The notes beneath the pieces are model-generated. The model was not told where the DNA came from, did no database searches, and saw nothing but the letters and a program-made list of their open reading frames with translations. The position numbers and the translations under genes were made by a program. Source: Gliomastix tumulicola (lineage: Eukaryota; Ascomycota; Sordariomycetes; Hypocreales; Bionectriaceae). Taken from it: a DNA stretch of 64,000 nt. Positions 44,648-54,711 of this stretch are shown in pieces. The stretch spans positions 310,001-374,000 of the forward strand of contig BCHX01000003.1 of NCBI GenBank assembly GCA_001599755.1, written 5' to 3'. How positions within the stretch are numbered: the first letter of the stretch is position 1; every line of letters starts with the position of its first letter.

Positions 44648-45569
44648 CTTTGCTTCTCAAACTGCACACAATTGGCGTCCCAGCCAAAAAGAAGAAAAGC
44701 GATCAAGGGGGCACGAAGGGTGGCGGTCGTCGCGAGAAAGTTCCTTCTTATCAACTCGCAAATTCGGGATGAATTCGCCGATGACGGCGTGCGAGGGCGA
44801 GACTCGCCCTAGTCAGACTCCAGACTCGTCCTAGCCTTTGCCGAGGCCGAGAAAATGCTATCATAGCGCGTTCTTCCCAGTCAGTCGGGGGTCTGGGGAA
44901 TCCATCGTGGGCGGACAAATAGCGGAAGAATGCCAGCGCCGACCCAGGCAGGGCCAGAGCGTTCCCCTAGCATGGTGATTGGTCCTCCTGGCCAAGCATG
45001 GGCAGCTGATGCCTGCCATGGCCAGAGATTGGCAGCATTTTGTCGACCGCCACGATGTCGGATTACTGGCGGCTTTCTCCGTGATTCTGGACGCGGGTCG
45101 GAGATTCAGCGGTTTTGTCCTGGTGCAGACAGACAGAAGTCGCGTCCTGGGTTTACTGGAGCTTGGGACCTTGTTAGGGGGTCAAAGAGGCTCCGCTGCT
45201 GCCACTAGCTTCGTCTCGGGGCAAGTCTCGGCGCTCATTGCTCTATTCATCATTGGACGATCCGGAATTTGAGCTCCTCTAGCGCTCTTCTTGGAAATGT
45301 TCCCCGGCTGGCCCTCCTGGGGGAGGATACCGGGACGGGAAGAAATGCTGGGGTAATCGTCATGCTTGTTGTAGCTGATGATTGTTTGCCTATAGTAGGA
45401 AGTCCGCCGTCGACTACGTTCCCTTGGGTGTAAATTATTCGGCTTGACTATCAAAGATAAGGGGATCATTCATTCTGCAGTAAGGTACCTGCTTCGTCAT
45501 ACAAGTGCGCACAAACATCTGAGGAGGGCACTCCCAAGTCTCGGAGGCAAACACCTGATCCTGGCGTCA
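44648..45569. other. Intergenic region
   Basis: Lies between the b2 promoter and the 3' end of the PhyH gene. A 97-codon hydrophobic frame at 44979-45272 (+) was not judged a gene, as it lacks codon bias and recognisable features. Confidence 0.5.
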
Positions 45570-46757
45570 TTATGCCTGTCTCCCAGCGGTATACACCCTC
45601 AGCTTCTCAAGAATGTCCTCCTTGCTCGCCCCCCTCTCCAACGAATCCAGAATGATGTCCTGCTCCGAGTCCGGTGCCATGCTCCCGGCCTTGGGCTCGT
45701 GAATATCCAGATTCGTCGGGAACGCGTATCCTTCTCCCACAGCAGCAACAAATGCTTTGACTTCGTCACTGAGCCCCTGATCCTTATGCAGACGAGCCAG
45801 CTCCTCCCAGCTGCTCTCGACGAGACCGTACGTGTCGATGGATTCCATAGGCTTCCCGAAGGCACTGCTGATCTGCACGAGGTTGACCATGCGGTGGATG
45901 TCCTTCGACTGGTTCGTTCCAGCGGCGTGAAACAGAGCCGGGTTGAAGAAGAGGCCATCCCCTTTCTCAAGAGGAAGGGCCACGTAGTTTTGTAGGAACC
46001 ACTCTCTGTATTCGGCCCCGTGATATGCCAGATACCCCGGCTCAAACATCTGGCTGTGCGGCAGCAGGCGGGTCGGTCCGCTCTCCTCGGGAACATCAAC
46101 GTGAGCCACAGCCCCTTGAAGTGTCAGAAACTGGCTGGCGACCTGGATGCCGCCAGGGAACTGCGCGCAGCGGTCCTTGGACATGAAGCCGAGATGGTAG
46201 TCTCTGTGGCAGACCTGCGCTTCCGCGCCAGGCTTGACGTTATTTGCCTGGGCAGTCATGCGGTATCCGGGGCCGAGCCACGAGCTGCAGATCAGACCGA
46301 GCCAGGGATTCGAGTAGTAGCTGACGAAAGATGCGGGGTCCGTGAGACCGTGCTTGCCGAAGGAGTTCCAGATCCGATCATTCTTGCCAGCGCCGGCAAA
46401 GTGGTCTCCATGAGACGCCCCGGATTCTTTCTCCTTCTGGATGATCTTGTTGAATGTTGAGGTGACTCTGTCGAGGAGGGCGCGGTCGGTATACAGCCCT
46501 TTAGTGACGAACACACCCGGACCGCCGTAGAGGACCTGATACCATTCGGCTTGGAGTGACGAGCGTTGCTCTGGGCTCAAGGTCTGGAAGGACGGGAGAT
46601 CGTACACCGGGATATTTTTCCGAATTGATGAAGCTAGCGGATAGTCGGTGGGCTTGGTCTTGCGGGAGCTGATGGCCACGAACGAGTCGAAGGCTTGAGG
46701 GCCAGAGGCTGAGAGGAGCCGGCTTGCTCCGGCCAGGAGGCTTGTTTGTCGAAGCAT
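45570..46757 (-). CDS. Phytanoyl-CoA dioxygenase (PhyH) family protein
   Basis: A single-exon protein of 395 residues. The Fe(II) ligands fit His184 and Asp186 (CHRDYHLGF) and His277 (FHAAGTN), with Arg289 (IHRM) as the likely 2-oxoglutarate anchor. GDGLFFNPALFHAAG and VPEESGPTRLLPHSQ are typical of the PhyH family. The first 25 residues are Ser/Ala/Arg-rich without acidic residues until Asp24 (MLRQTSLLAGASRLLSAS), which suggests mitochondrial import. PhyH enzymes hydroxylate acyl-CoAs or other small molecules using O2 and 2-oxoglutarate. Fungal relatives act in fatty-acid or secondary metabolism, so the substrate is open. No introns, unlike the neighbouring b2 gene. Confidence 0.9.
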   Translation of the reverse strand: MLRQTSLLAGASRLLSASGPQAFDSFVAISSRKTKPTDYPLASSIRKNIPVYDLPSFQTLSPEQRSSLQAEWYQVLYGGPGVFVTKGLYTDRALLDRVTSTFNKIIQKEKESGASHGDHFAGAGKNDRIWNSFGKHGLTDPASFVSYYSNPWLGLICSSWLGPGYRMTAQANNVKPGAEAQVCHRDYHLGFMSKDRCAQFPGGIQVASQFLTLQGAVAHVDVPEESGPTRLLPHSQMFEPGYLAYHGAEYREWFLQNYVALPLEKGDGLFFNPALFHAAGTNQSKDIHRMVNLVQISSAFGKPMESIDTYGLVESSWEELARLHKDQGLSDEVKAFVAAVGEGYAFPTNLDIHEPKAGSMAPDSEQDIILDSLERGASKEDILEKLRVYTAGRQA

Positions 46758-47429
46758 GGTAAAGCAAGCAGGCTTGAGTCTCTCCCTCGAGGACGAGTCT
46801 TCTGCTCTGGCAAGAAACAGAATCCCGGAATGGAAGATGCAAAGTCGTCCTTCTTATCCCACGAAGAGGGGCGGTGAACCAAATCTGGAGAAGGAAGAAG
46901 TGGGTTGATCGGAGACTGGTATCCGGTCTTTTGGTGTCGTCGGGGGTATCTGCCAAGTCGCGGGAGACTGCCCAAAAGGGGGCGTCCGCATTTTACACCT
47001 CGTGAGGCTGCCCAAGCACTGGTGAAGCTATCACGATCATCATCCTGGCATCATGACGATAGCTGGCCGCGTTCAGATGCCGCCGTCAGGGCGGGGAGTC
47101 GCACCAACGTGACACTGGCGGGGGGTTCGGTGATCTCAGCGCTGGATCGTGCGGTCAGTTATTCGAATGCACAAAATGCTAGTTAGCTGCTTTAGTTGAC
47201 AATGAAGATGGCAGGAGTGACGACTCGAATTTTTGGTGCTGGTGTCTGCAAGTGTCGTTGACGCAATGGGAGCAAATACGTGCTGATGAATCAGAAGCAC
47301 GATATTTCTGCGTGGTTCTGTCCAGGGCCACCAAGTCGTGACCCCGCTCCAGCAAGCACACCATAAAAGCAGACCATTTCGCCTCGCTCTCGCTCTTCAC
47401 GCAAGAAATATCCCTTGAACATTGCCATC
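46758..47429. promoter_or_regulatory. Divergent promoter region of the PhyH and NmrA-like genes
   Basis: A 672-bp spacer between divergent genes. CCATAAAAGC (about 47360-47369) is a TATA-like element about 65 bp before the ATG at 47430 of the plus-strand gene. No clear TATA was seen for the PhyH gene. Confidence 0.5.
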
Positions 47430-48587
47430 ATGACCAAAATTTTCCTGTAAGTCTTAAGAGCGCACACACAGCCTCGATAAATATCGCTACACAAGATCTG
47501 ACAGGCGCCAATAGCACGGGCGCGACCGGCTACATTGGTGGCGAGGTCCTGCAGCGGCTCTCCGAGGCCCATCCCGAGTACTCGATCAGGGCACTCGTCC
47601 GTGATGCGAGCAAGGCGTCCATCGTCAAGACCGCCTTCCCCGGTGTGCAGATCGTAGAGGGCGACCTCGACAGCGCGGAGACCATCGCTCGCGAAGCTGC
47701 CGAGGCCGACATCGTGCTGCACCTCGCAGCGACAGGCCATCTGAAGAGCGTCCAGACCATCCACCGGGGGATCTTGTCGAACACGGCTAGAGAGAAGCCT
47801 GTACACTGGATCCAGATCTCGGGAGCTTCCCTCCTTGCGGCCCCTGAGATTGCGTCGCCGGACCGAGTTCCAGGCAGTCCAAGCGACGAGGTCTTCGACG
47901 ATCTTGACGGCGTATCCAAGATCCGGGATCTCATCAAGGCCTATCCCACGCGGGCCGTCGACAATTACATCCTCGATGTGGCGTCCAGCACAGATCTCAT
48001 CAACACGGCGTTGGTCGTACCACCCATCATCTACGGAGAGGGCAGGGGGCCGGTGAACTCCCGCAGCGTGCAGATCGACGAGCTCGCCAAGGTGACGCTG
48101 CAGCGAAAGAAGGGCCTGCAGGTCGGCAAGGGTCTGAGCCGATGGGGAAACGTGCACTCGCATGATCTGAGCCAGCTTCTGCTCCTTCTCGTCGAGAAAG
48201 CTGCGCAGGGTGGCGAGGCTACTGGTATCTGGAACCTGGACGGAATCTACCTTACTGGGCTTGGGGAAAAGGTCTGAAGGCAACCTCTCCCCCTTCGCGA
48301 TAGAAAGTCACTAACAGTTTCCTACGCAGACGTTTGCCGAGATATCCAAGACTGTTGCTCGCGAGGCAGTTAGCAAGGGGCTCATCCCGACCGACGAGGT
48401 GGAAGAAGTTCTAGGAGCTGAAGCCGATGTACTTCCCCATGGCGCTGTGCTGTATGGCACAAACGCACGAAGTCTATCACGCCGAGGGAAGGAGCGTCTG
48501 GGTTGGGCGCCGACTCATGAAGATGGGCTGGAGGCTGAGATTGCCAGGGCTGTCGCTGCGGAAGCAAAGACTCTTGGCTTCCTTTGA
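47430..48587 (+). CDS. NAD(P)-binding protein, NmrA/epimerase type
   Basis: Three exons (47430-47446, 47515-48271, 48330-48587; introns of 68 and 58 nt) encode about 343 residues. The 17-nt first exon (ATGACCAAAATTTTCCT) splices to give MTKIFLTGATGYIGGEV, an atypical SDR glycine-rich motif TGATGYIGG at residues 7-15. Then follow ALVRDASKAS, a DLDS cofactor-specificity stretch, IVLHLAATGH, a VVPPIIYGEG segment and NVHSHDLSQLLLLL. This layout matches fungal NAD-dependent epimerase/dehydratase or NmrA-like proteins acting as reductases or redox sensors. The exact role is unknown. It is cytosolic by sequence. The acceptor of intron 1 was chosen because only it restores the TGATGYIGG motif. Confidence 0.92.
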
Positions 48588-49171
48588 GGAGAGGGTTCTT
48601 GCCAGTTTTCGAGCTCATGGCCGCTAGAATGCTCCTCAAGGCACACTCGAAGCATGGCCCGTCTTTGATCCAAGAACACCAGAGAACGGGGCCTGGGAGG
48701 GGGGCTTGAAGACAGCTTTGGGAATCATCCTAGGAGCCCTATAGAAAGAGTCAAGATCTCAATCGAAGAGTAGGACTGATTGATACCAAGATGCGGATAG
48801 GAGAGCTGAAGTTGAATAAAGTTTCTCGATTTTTAGCCACATGTTGATAACAGAGTCGATATTGGTCAAGATAACAGGCCTCCTAGCATCAGATGATATA
48901 AAGTACCTTCTTCTACGAGTATTAGAGCTCCATGGAGATTGCAGATGCTGGAGTGAAATATCGATACCAGTCCACACCGACAACCACTAGATACAGGGCT
49001 AGAGCACAGCCAGGATGCATCAAAGGACCAGAGCCTTCTTCACGACTTCTCGTTATAATCGGCGTCTCCCAGGTAATCCGTATTCAATAGCCATCTTCCT
49101 AACTGGAAATCAACCTTCAATATCAACCTGCAAATTCCAAAAAAAAAAAAAAGTATTCTTCAAGATGGCAT
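48588..49171. other. Convergent intergenic region
   Basis: A 584-bp AT-richer spacer between convergent genes. It contains an A13-type homopolymer near 49,140-49,152. No gene. Confidence 0.6.
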
Positions 49172-49914
49172 TCATTTGTACTCGACGTCGTACTTTGCCA
49201 TCAAAATTCCCGACTGGTCCAGCTTCTCCAAGCTTCGCAGCTGCAGCGAGTAATGCTTGTTGGCAGGCTTTCCAATCTCGCTTTCCTTCCCGTCGGTCTG
49301 TAGATCCGTGAACATCTTGAAGCCTCCGCCCAGCACGACTGGCATTATGGCTGTGTCGATGCCATCGAGAAGACCAGCGGCAAGGAACTCGGCAGCAAGC
49401 GAGCCACCACCCATCAGCCAGATGCCTCCAGTCAAGACAAGACTATCCCTCCGAGCGTTTGTGTCTCCCATCATATCCCTAACGGCCTCGATGTAGCCCT
49501 CGGAAAGCACAGTGATATCTGGGTGGTCCTCTGGAGTCCAAGTCCTGCTAATGACGACCACACTCGCCTTGGGGCGGCCGCGGAGAGGGTTATTGGTTTC
49601 GTCGGCGGTAATGATCTCGTACGTCTTTCGGCCCATGACGAACCCGCCAAAGCTCGCGTAGAGGGCCTCGAAGTCGATAGAGGGGTCGTTCACGATCCAG
49701 TCGGTCGACTCGTCTGGTGGTGCGATGTAGCCATCGAGAGATTGTGCGATTCCGTAGCGGAGTGATCGCTGCCATTTACCCTCCTTTTCTGTTCCGAACT
49801 ACAGCATGAGGGGGAATCTTGTTAACGAACGATCGAGACTGCCAGGTAACTTTCTCGGTCACATGATGAGGTGCGTGAACGTGGACTTACTGGCTCTTTG
49901 GTTCTTTCGGCCAT
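49172..49914 (-). CDS. RibD C-terminal/dihydrofolate-reductase-like reductase
   Basis: Two exons (49914-49891 and 49798-49172; 92-nt intron with GTAAGT donor and CTGTAG acceptor) encode about 216 residues. The 24-nt first exon gives MAERTKEP. The body shows LRYGIAQSLDGYIAPPDEST, GGFVMGRKTYE, SVVVISRTW, the cofactor-binding LTGGIWLMGGGSLAAEFL and IDTAIMPVVLGGGFKMF, all typical of the PF01872-type dihydrofolate reductase family related to RibD. These NADPH-dependent proteins reduce unknown substrates; it is not a standard DHFR. It is shorter than riboflavin-pathway RIB7 proteins, so I would not call it RIB7. Confidence 0.88.
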
Positions 49915-50781
49915 TCTTCCGCCTGAAAGAGGATATGCAACGAGTGAGTTTGATTGAGTAAGTTCTTCCCGACGTGAGTAGCTCAGTAGATGTGGAATAC
50001 TGAGTCGACGAGGAAAGAAGCAGGAACAGGGCAAAAGGCACAGCTCGTATGCCATCGTATCTGCATCAGGCGTGAATTGCTTCACGGTAGAAAGCGGGTC
50101 CACCCTGTCCTGCTGGTTGGTTGAAGGTCCTGGCTACCCTAGACATCAGCGCCAGTCAAGAAAGTCCTCCCCTTTTTTTTAGGCGATCACTTAGATCGCT
50201 TGTTATTCCCTCGTTATTGCTATACAAAGATATATATATCAAGTTCATCTAAGAAAATGCTCGTGTGGACCAAGTTTCGCTCACCTTGAGCGACCTACAG
50301 GATTTATTCTTGCTGGACGGCCAACATCCCTGACATAGGTACGAGCCCCGAAAGCAAGACGTGCAATCCATCTTGGTGCGACTACCGAATGGGAAAAAGA
50401 ACCAAAAAAAAAAAGAAGATCATGTCAAATCGAATATTACGGTCTATGGTATCCATTTCAACAAGGCAAAAGACGAAAAGAAGGGAAAGAAACGGAGAAC
50501 CCCTCCCCTCCCCTTGCTTACTCGTGTAACTGGAAGAGAGTCTTGTTGGGCGCAACGGGTAGAAAATCCATGGCTTAGGCTACGTTGACATGTCGATGAA
50601 GAATTATTGGCCTGGAAACAGATGCAAAGGGATCGAGGCTTGAGTTTGGGTATTCTTGTTCATTTGACTACTTCGTTCTCACGTACATGGTCCCCCCTTT
50701 CATCACCACTTCTGCTCCCAAAATTACCCCCCCCTTTTTCTCGGCGACCTGCCCAACGACGCGCGCTGCTCCTGGAGCGGC
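49915..50781. other. Intergenic region
   Basis: An 867-bp spacer upstream of the reductase and downstream of the NACHT-like gene. It has AT-rich segments (TATATATATC near 50,230) and an A-rich run at 50,398-50,416. No supported gene. Confidence 0.5.
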
Positions 50782-52137
50782 CTAGAGCTCCAGGGAAGAG
50801 ACGCACAACTTGAAGTTGTGCAGCTTGCTCAGGTCGTTGAGCAGGCCGAGGGCGCGGGCGGAACCGCCAAAGTCGCCGGGGCAGTTGTTGAGGCCGTCGA
50901 TGAAGACGGCGACCTTGATGCCGCGCGAAGGGTCGACGAGGCCCCCGATCTTCCCAACGACGGCCCGGAGCTCGTCCAAGCCCCACGGCTCGTGGACCGT
51001 GTCGGCGTGCCAGTACGGCTCCAGCACGGCGGGCAGCACCTCGGGGGCCTGGCGGAAGACCTCGAAGGCGATGCGCCGTAGGAGGCCCGCCTCGGAACGC
51101 TCGAGCTCGGTGCCGGACTTGTTGATGAAGTAGTCGGCCATGACGAGCTTGCGGTCTCCGCCGCCGATCTTGGCCCACTTCTCCAGGCCTGCTCGCGTCC
51201 TGGGGTCGAGGAAGATGGCCTTCATGAGCGCTGACTTGTTGCCCCCAAGAACTCCGGAGACCTGGGAGATGCCGCTGCCGCGTGCGAGCCAGTCGGTGAA
51301 GGAAGTGTCCGAGGAGGAGAAGGAGTCTGGCGGCGCGAGCATGCTCTCCAAGGTTGGCTTGTGCGTGTCGGCGATCACGCTGCGATGCTGGGCCATTTCG
51401 GGGAAGCGGAGGGATTCGAGTACTTCCACGATCATGCGAGCCTCCTCACTTGCGAGATGCAGATCAATGAGGCCGTCGCGGATACGTATCTGGCGAGGGC
51501 AGCGGATGGGATGATCCATTGAGTCTGAGGCAATGTCGACGAGCGTGTCCTTCTTCTTCTGCATGCTGGTGATGACTTGGTCGAGATTGACTCCCAGAGA
51601 TTTGCTGTCCATTTGGAGATGGTCGATGGCGCGCTGGATGAAGGATTCATTGTCGTGCAGAGCGTTGTCAATGCACTGATCCAGGACATCCAAGTCATCT
51701 TGAAGGATTGTGGCCATTTCTTTCATCGTACCAGGGGACAGCCTCATCAACAAAGTCGTGTGAAAGTCGGGATCGATGGGATACATTCCTGACGCGAGCT
51801 CTTGGATGGCGTTCTCCATCTCCCTGGGTATCTCGAAGCAAACTGCTCCTTTCTGAGCGATTTGACGCTCATTGTCGTCGGATCGGTCGCGAAAAGCTGT
51901 CTTCATCCGATCACGGGCTGTGGCACGAAGCATGGTCTGGAGCTGCCATAAAGCTGATTTGAGTCTCCTCTTCACGATCCCTGCTCCCTTGCGAGAGTCG
52001 TCGTCGGCGATAGGCTCTCGTATGATCGAGAGGCAGAAGTCCAGAAGCTTGGCGGTATGGGCAGCCAAGCCAACAAATAGAAGAGGTTTGTCCATCTTGA
52101 CGCGTGGAGCTGGGTGAATGGAAGGCTGGTCGGGCAT
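50782..52137 (-). CDS. Truncated NACHT/STAND-type protein with decayed nucleotide-binding motifs
   Basis: An intronless frame of about 451 residues from ATG 52137 (MPDQPSIHP; a second ATG gives MDKPLLFVGL). Layout: a helical N-terminal region, then FTDWLARGSGISQVSGVLGG, PRTRAGLEKWA, DYFINKSGTELERSEAGLLRRIAFEVFRQ (quoted in part), PWGLDELRAVVGKI, FIDGLNN and KLCVSS. This follows fungal NACHT proteins step for step (FTxWL, VSGKPGSGKST, RT...L..WA, FF.W.SGT..Q.S..GLLRSLL, WS..EL, FIDGLDE, KICVSSRP). But the P-loop reads GVLGGNKSA (Gly-Lys became Asn-Lys) and Walker B reads GLNN instead of GLDE. The protein stops right after KLCVSSLEL, before the rest of the NACHT domain and any sensor repeats. 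It is probably unable to hydrolyse ATP: a relic, or an adaptor/decoy fragment. Confidence 0.75.
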   Translation of the reverse strand: MPDQPSIHPAPRVKMDKPLLFVGLAAHTAKLLDFCLSIIREPIADDDSRKGAGIVKRRLKSALWQLQTMLRATARDRMKTAFRDRSDDNERQIAQKGAVCFEIPREMENAIQELASGMYPIDPDFHTTLLMRLSPGTMKEMATILQDDLDVLDQCIDNALHDNESFIQRAIDHLQMDSKSLGVNLDQVITSMQKKKDTLVDIASDSMDHPIRCPRQIRIRDGLIDLHLASEEARMIVEVLESLRFPEMAQHRSVIADTHKPTLESMLAPPDSFSSSDTSFTDWLARGSGISQVSGVLGGNKSALMKAIFLDPRTRAGLEKWAKIGGGDRKLVMADYFINKSGTELERSEAGLLRRIAFEVFRQAPEVLPAVLEPYWHADTVHEPWGLDELRAVVGKIGGLVDPSRGIKVAVFIDGLNNCPGDFGGSARALGLLNDLSKLHNFKLCVSSLEL

Positions 52138-53481
52138 GATTCGATGAGTGATTGATATGCAGTGCGAGGAGGGTGATAATTCAACAGATTTTCGATGTGT
52201 AGTAGAAACGGATGAGGATAGATGATGAAAGTTGTATTTTGAACGAGAACTTCGCGAGGGATCGTGGGATGCTCGTTCCTGCAAAATTCTTGGGCGCGTC
52301 GAGGGTTGTTTGTTTGCGGGAGGAATCTTCCAAGAGCCTGGCCGAGCTCGACTGCTCCCACGTTCGTCCCGCTTTCGATGTGACAGGCAGTTCACCTTGA
52401 TATCAAATACTGTTGACACTGACTACATTAATCACCTCACTTGGGCTTGACAAGTGGCAGATATATCACACTCGTCAACGAGCTCTGTTTGTAGCGCACC
52501 AGTGACTCTTGAGCCCTTACTGCACCATTGACTCAACCGAATAAACTTGGGTAATCCGAGATGAAACAATTTGATAGAGGCCCCTAGAGCATTCTACTAT
52601 GATCAGGGCTTCAGTAGCAGGTCACTGTTTCTTCAGTGGCCTTACAGCGCGGGTAGATTGGGAAACGAGCCCTGATTGGTCTGGCGTGATCCCGAGACGG
52701 CCCACGTGATCAGGTCTACCGCCTTCTTCAGGTGATTTTGCCTTGATCGCAAGGCACCAACTGATTGTGACGCATTATCTACCCTTCCCTTCTGAGGCAG
52801 CTTCTTTGATTTCTTCCCCCTTGCAAGAGCACCAAGATTGCAGTGCACACCTCAAAATCGAGCTTGAGGGCACCACTTCCGTTGTTCTTCTCTGCAAGCA
52901 AGCTATATCAAATCTCTACATTTTGTTCCAATTTATCCTCATCATTATCTCCTCGACGTCGTCGAAGAATCCCGTATCCTCACTGCGTTGCGACACCTGC
53001 CAGCAGAGCAAAGCAGCAGTCACAAGTTCCTCTTGGGTAAGGCATCGTCTATCCTCCTTTGCTTCTGGAGCTGGTTAACGTTGGCACAGGGGAAATCGAT
53101 CGACTGAGATTCGCCAACAGCAAAGCACCTTCGTCACTCGTATAGTCTGCTCTCTCCCCTTGGCTTTGTGCTGCGAGACTAACCAGCAGGCTGCAGAGAC
53201 AGCATAAACCGTGCAGTAGTTCCAACTAGTAAGCAAGGCATCACTTGTGCAAGCAGGTAAAAAGTACCATACCTTTGCCTTTGGCTGTAGACTAACTGTC
53301 GGCTCGAACAGGGAAACACCAGCTTCCAAGTGCCAAACCATACTGCAAGCAAAGCTCCAACTGTCGTAAGGCATCCTTATCCCTTTACAATGATCCCGAG
53401 AGCTAATCATGAACCAAGGGCAACAAAATTGCCGTTGCTGATCGTCAAGCCTGAACCTCATCTCTTGGATCAAGAGTCAAG
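52138..53481. other. Divergent intergenic region
   Basis: A 1.3-kb spacer. The frame of the NACHT-like gene stays open upstream to 52419 but without family similarity, so I treat it as leader. No other gene or element is supported. Confidence 0.5.
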
Positions 53482-54201
53482 ATGAGAAACACAAACACCG
53501 TCTCTGACAACGATTCCGAAGACCTTTTCGGGCCCGACTGGGACCCCTATTCCTATCCGCCCGACTCCCCTCCGGCCCAAGCCCCTCCGGTCCCTGCCCT
53601 CCCTCCGAGAAGGGCCCTTCCGATCAGGGCCCCTCCGGGCCCGGCCGTATCCCTCCTGACTCTGGCCCTTCGGGCCGAGGCCGCGGCCCAGGCTAACTCG
53701 TCGTCCGCCAGCGACACTCCCAGGGTCCCCCAGACTCGCAACGGCCTGGGCCCTCCCTTCGAGGTGGGCGTCGAGGGAGCCCCCGACGGCATGCGATGCA
53801 GCATGTGCAAGGTCAACTGGGCCGAGTGCCACTGCCCGCTGTGCGGCGAGGACGCCTTCTGCACCATCCAGTGTATGCACGACTCCAAGATGCTGCCCGT
53901 GGGCGGCCACTCGTGCCACGGCGGCTACCCGACCTCGTCCGACGCCCTCATTGAGTCCGTCAACCAGACGGACAACTTTGATGAGTGGACGCATAACCAG
54001 TTCTTCTGCCACCGCGGCTATCGCGAGATGGAGAAGTACCGTCCCGTCTACGACTTCCTCATCAACCGCCTCGGCGTCACCGTCTACCAGTTCGAGTACT
54101 GGCGCCGCGTCAACACCGTTTACCGGAACATGATCCGCATGCTCAATCGTAACCTCGACGGCCTCACCGACATCGTGTACCAGCGTGCTAAGACGATCTA
54201 G
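53482..54201 (+). CDS. MYND-like zinc-finger protein with an in-frame TAG before a coding-like tail
   Basis: A single exon of 239 residues. The first 75 residues are Pro/Ala/Asp-rich and disordered. A cysteine cluster follows at about residues 104-143 (MRCSMCKVNWAECHCPLC, then AFCTIQC, then GGHSCH), spaced like a MYND-type zinc-binding module. The C-terminal part (YREMEKYRPVYDFLINRL, VYQFEYWRRVNTVYRNM) looks helical. The frame stops at TAG 54199-54201 and then stays open for 36 codons with good coding character (VFQYREPVHERIDEAKYEEL) to TGA 54310-54312. The ancestral protein was probably 276 residues. The function is unknown; MYND modules usually bind proline-rich partners. A long antisense frame here is a composition shadow. 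Confidence 0.65.
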   Translation: MRNTNTVSDNDSEDLFGPDWDPYSYPPDSPPAQAPPVPALPPRRALPIRAPPGPAVSLLTLALRAEAAAQANSSSASDTPRVPQTRNGLGPPFEVGVEGAPDGMRCSMCKVNWAECHCPLCGEDAFCTIQCMHDSKMLPVGGHSCHGGYPTSSDALIESVNQTDNFDEWTHNQFFCHRGYREMEKYRPVYDFLINRLGVTVYQFEYWRRVNTVYRNMIRMLNRNLDGLTDIVYQRAKTI

Positions 54202-54312
54202 ACGGTCTTCCAGTATCGCGAGCCTGTACATGAGCGCATCGACGAGGCCAAGTACGAGGAGCTTCGCGCAGCTGGCCAGATTGAGCTTGAGCCTCGTGTC
54301 CAGAAAGTTTGA
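54202..54312 (+). other. In-frame coding-like extension beyond the TAG stop
   Basis: Thirty-six sense codons continue the frame of the MYND-like gene after its TAG, dominated by C/G third positions and charged residues typical of a protein tail. It would be translated only by readthrough, by editing of UAG to UGG, or in relatives lacking the stop. Confidence 0.5.
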
Positions 54313-54711
54313 TCTGCTCGCGCGAGCAACGGACTGCGTCAAAGGGCGCTAGGTATGATGACTTGGCCATGATAACTGCAGTGGTCATAGTGTGCAAGGG
54401 GGGCACACACAAGTTGGACCGGAAGGATTTATCGGCAAGAGTCATCATGTTTTGAAGGCAGAGGAAGGAATACAATCTCCACTCAGGAATTCGGTTACAT
54501 TTTTCACAGAATCAAAGGCAAGGGAGGGATGGGGATTTAGAACCAGTAGCCTGGTATTGATTTCATTCGGGTGCTCTACTTTCTCTCGAGCACTCCTCGG
54601 GGATCTTGTAGCTAGCTGCCTGATCAAGGCCCTATAGGCTAATCAACCTTGCCCCTGCACAATTCTTCCAGTTCATCTCTTTCTCTTATTGAAGCATGTG
54701 CCTTCTAGTGT
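54313..54711. other. Convergent intergenic region
   Basis: A 399-bp spacer. No gene; presumably two 3' untranslated regions. Confidence 0.6.

Noticed and set aside
18281..49914. Secondary-metabolite gene cluster (SDRs, esterase, DUF1857, transporter, 2OG and PhyH oxygenases)
   Set aside because: No backbone enzyme or pathway regulator is present, and housekeeping genes (PDX1, PDX2, cytochrome b2) are interspersed over 30 kb.
53470..54342. 290-codon minus-strand frame opposite the MYND-like gene
   Set aside because: Low-complexity shadow rich in Val/Asp/Gly/Arg. The plus strand has a zinc-finger pattern.
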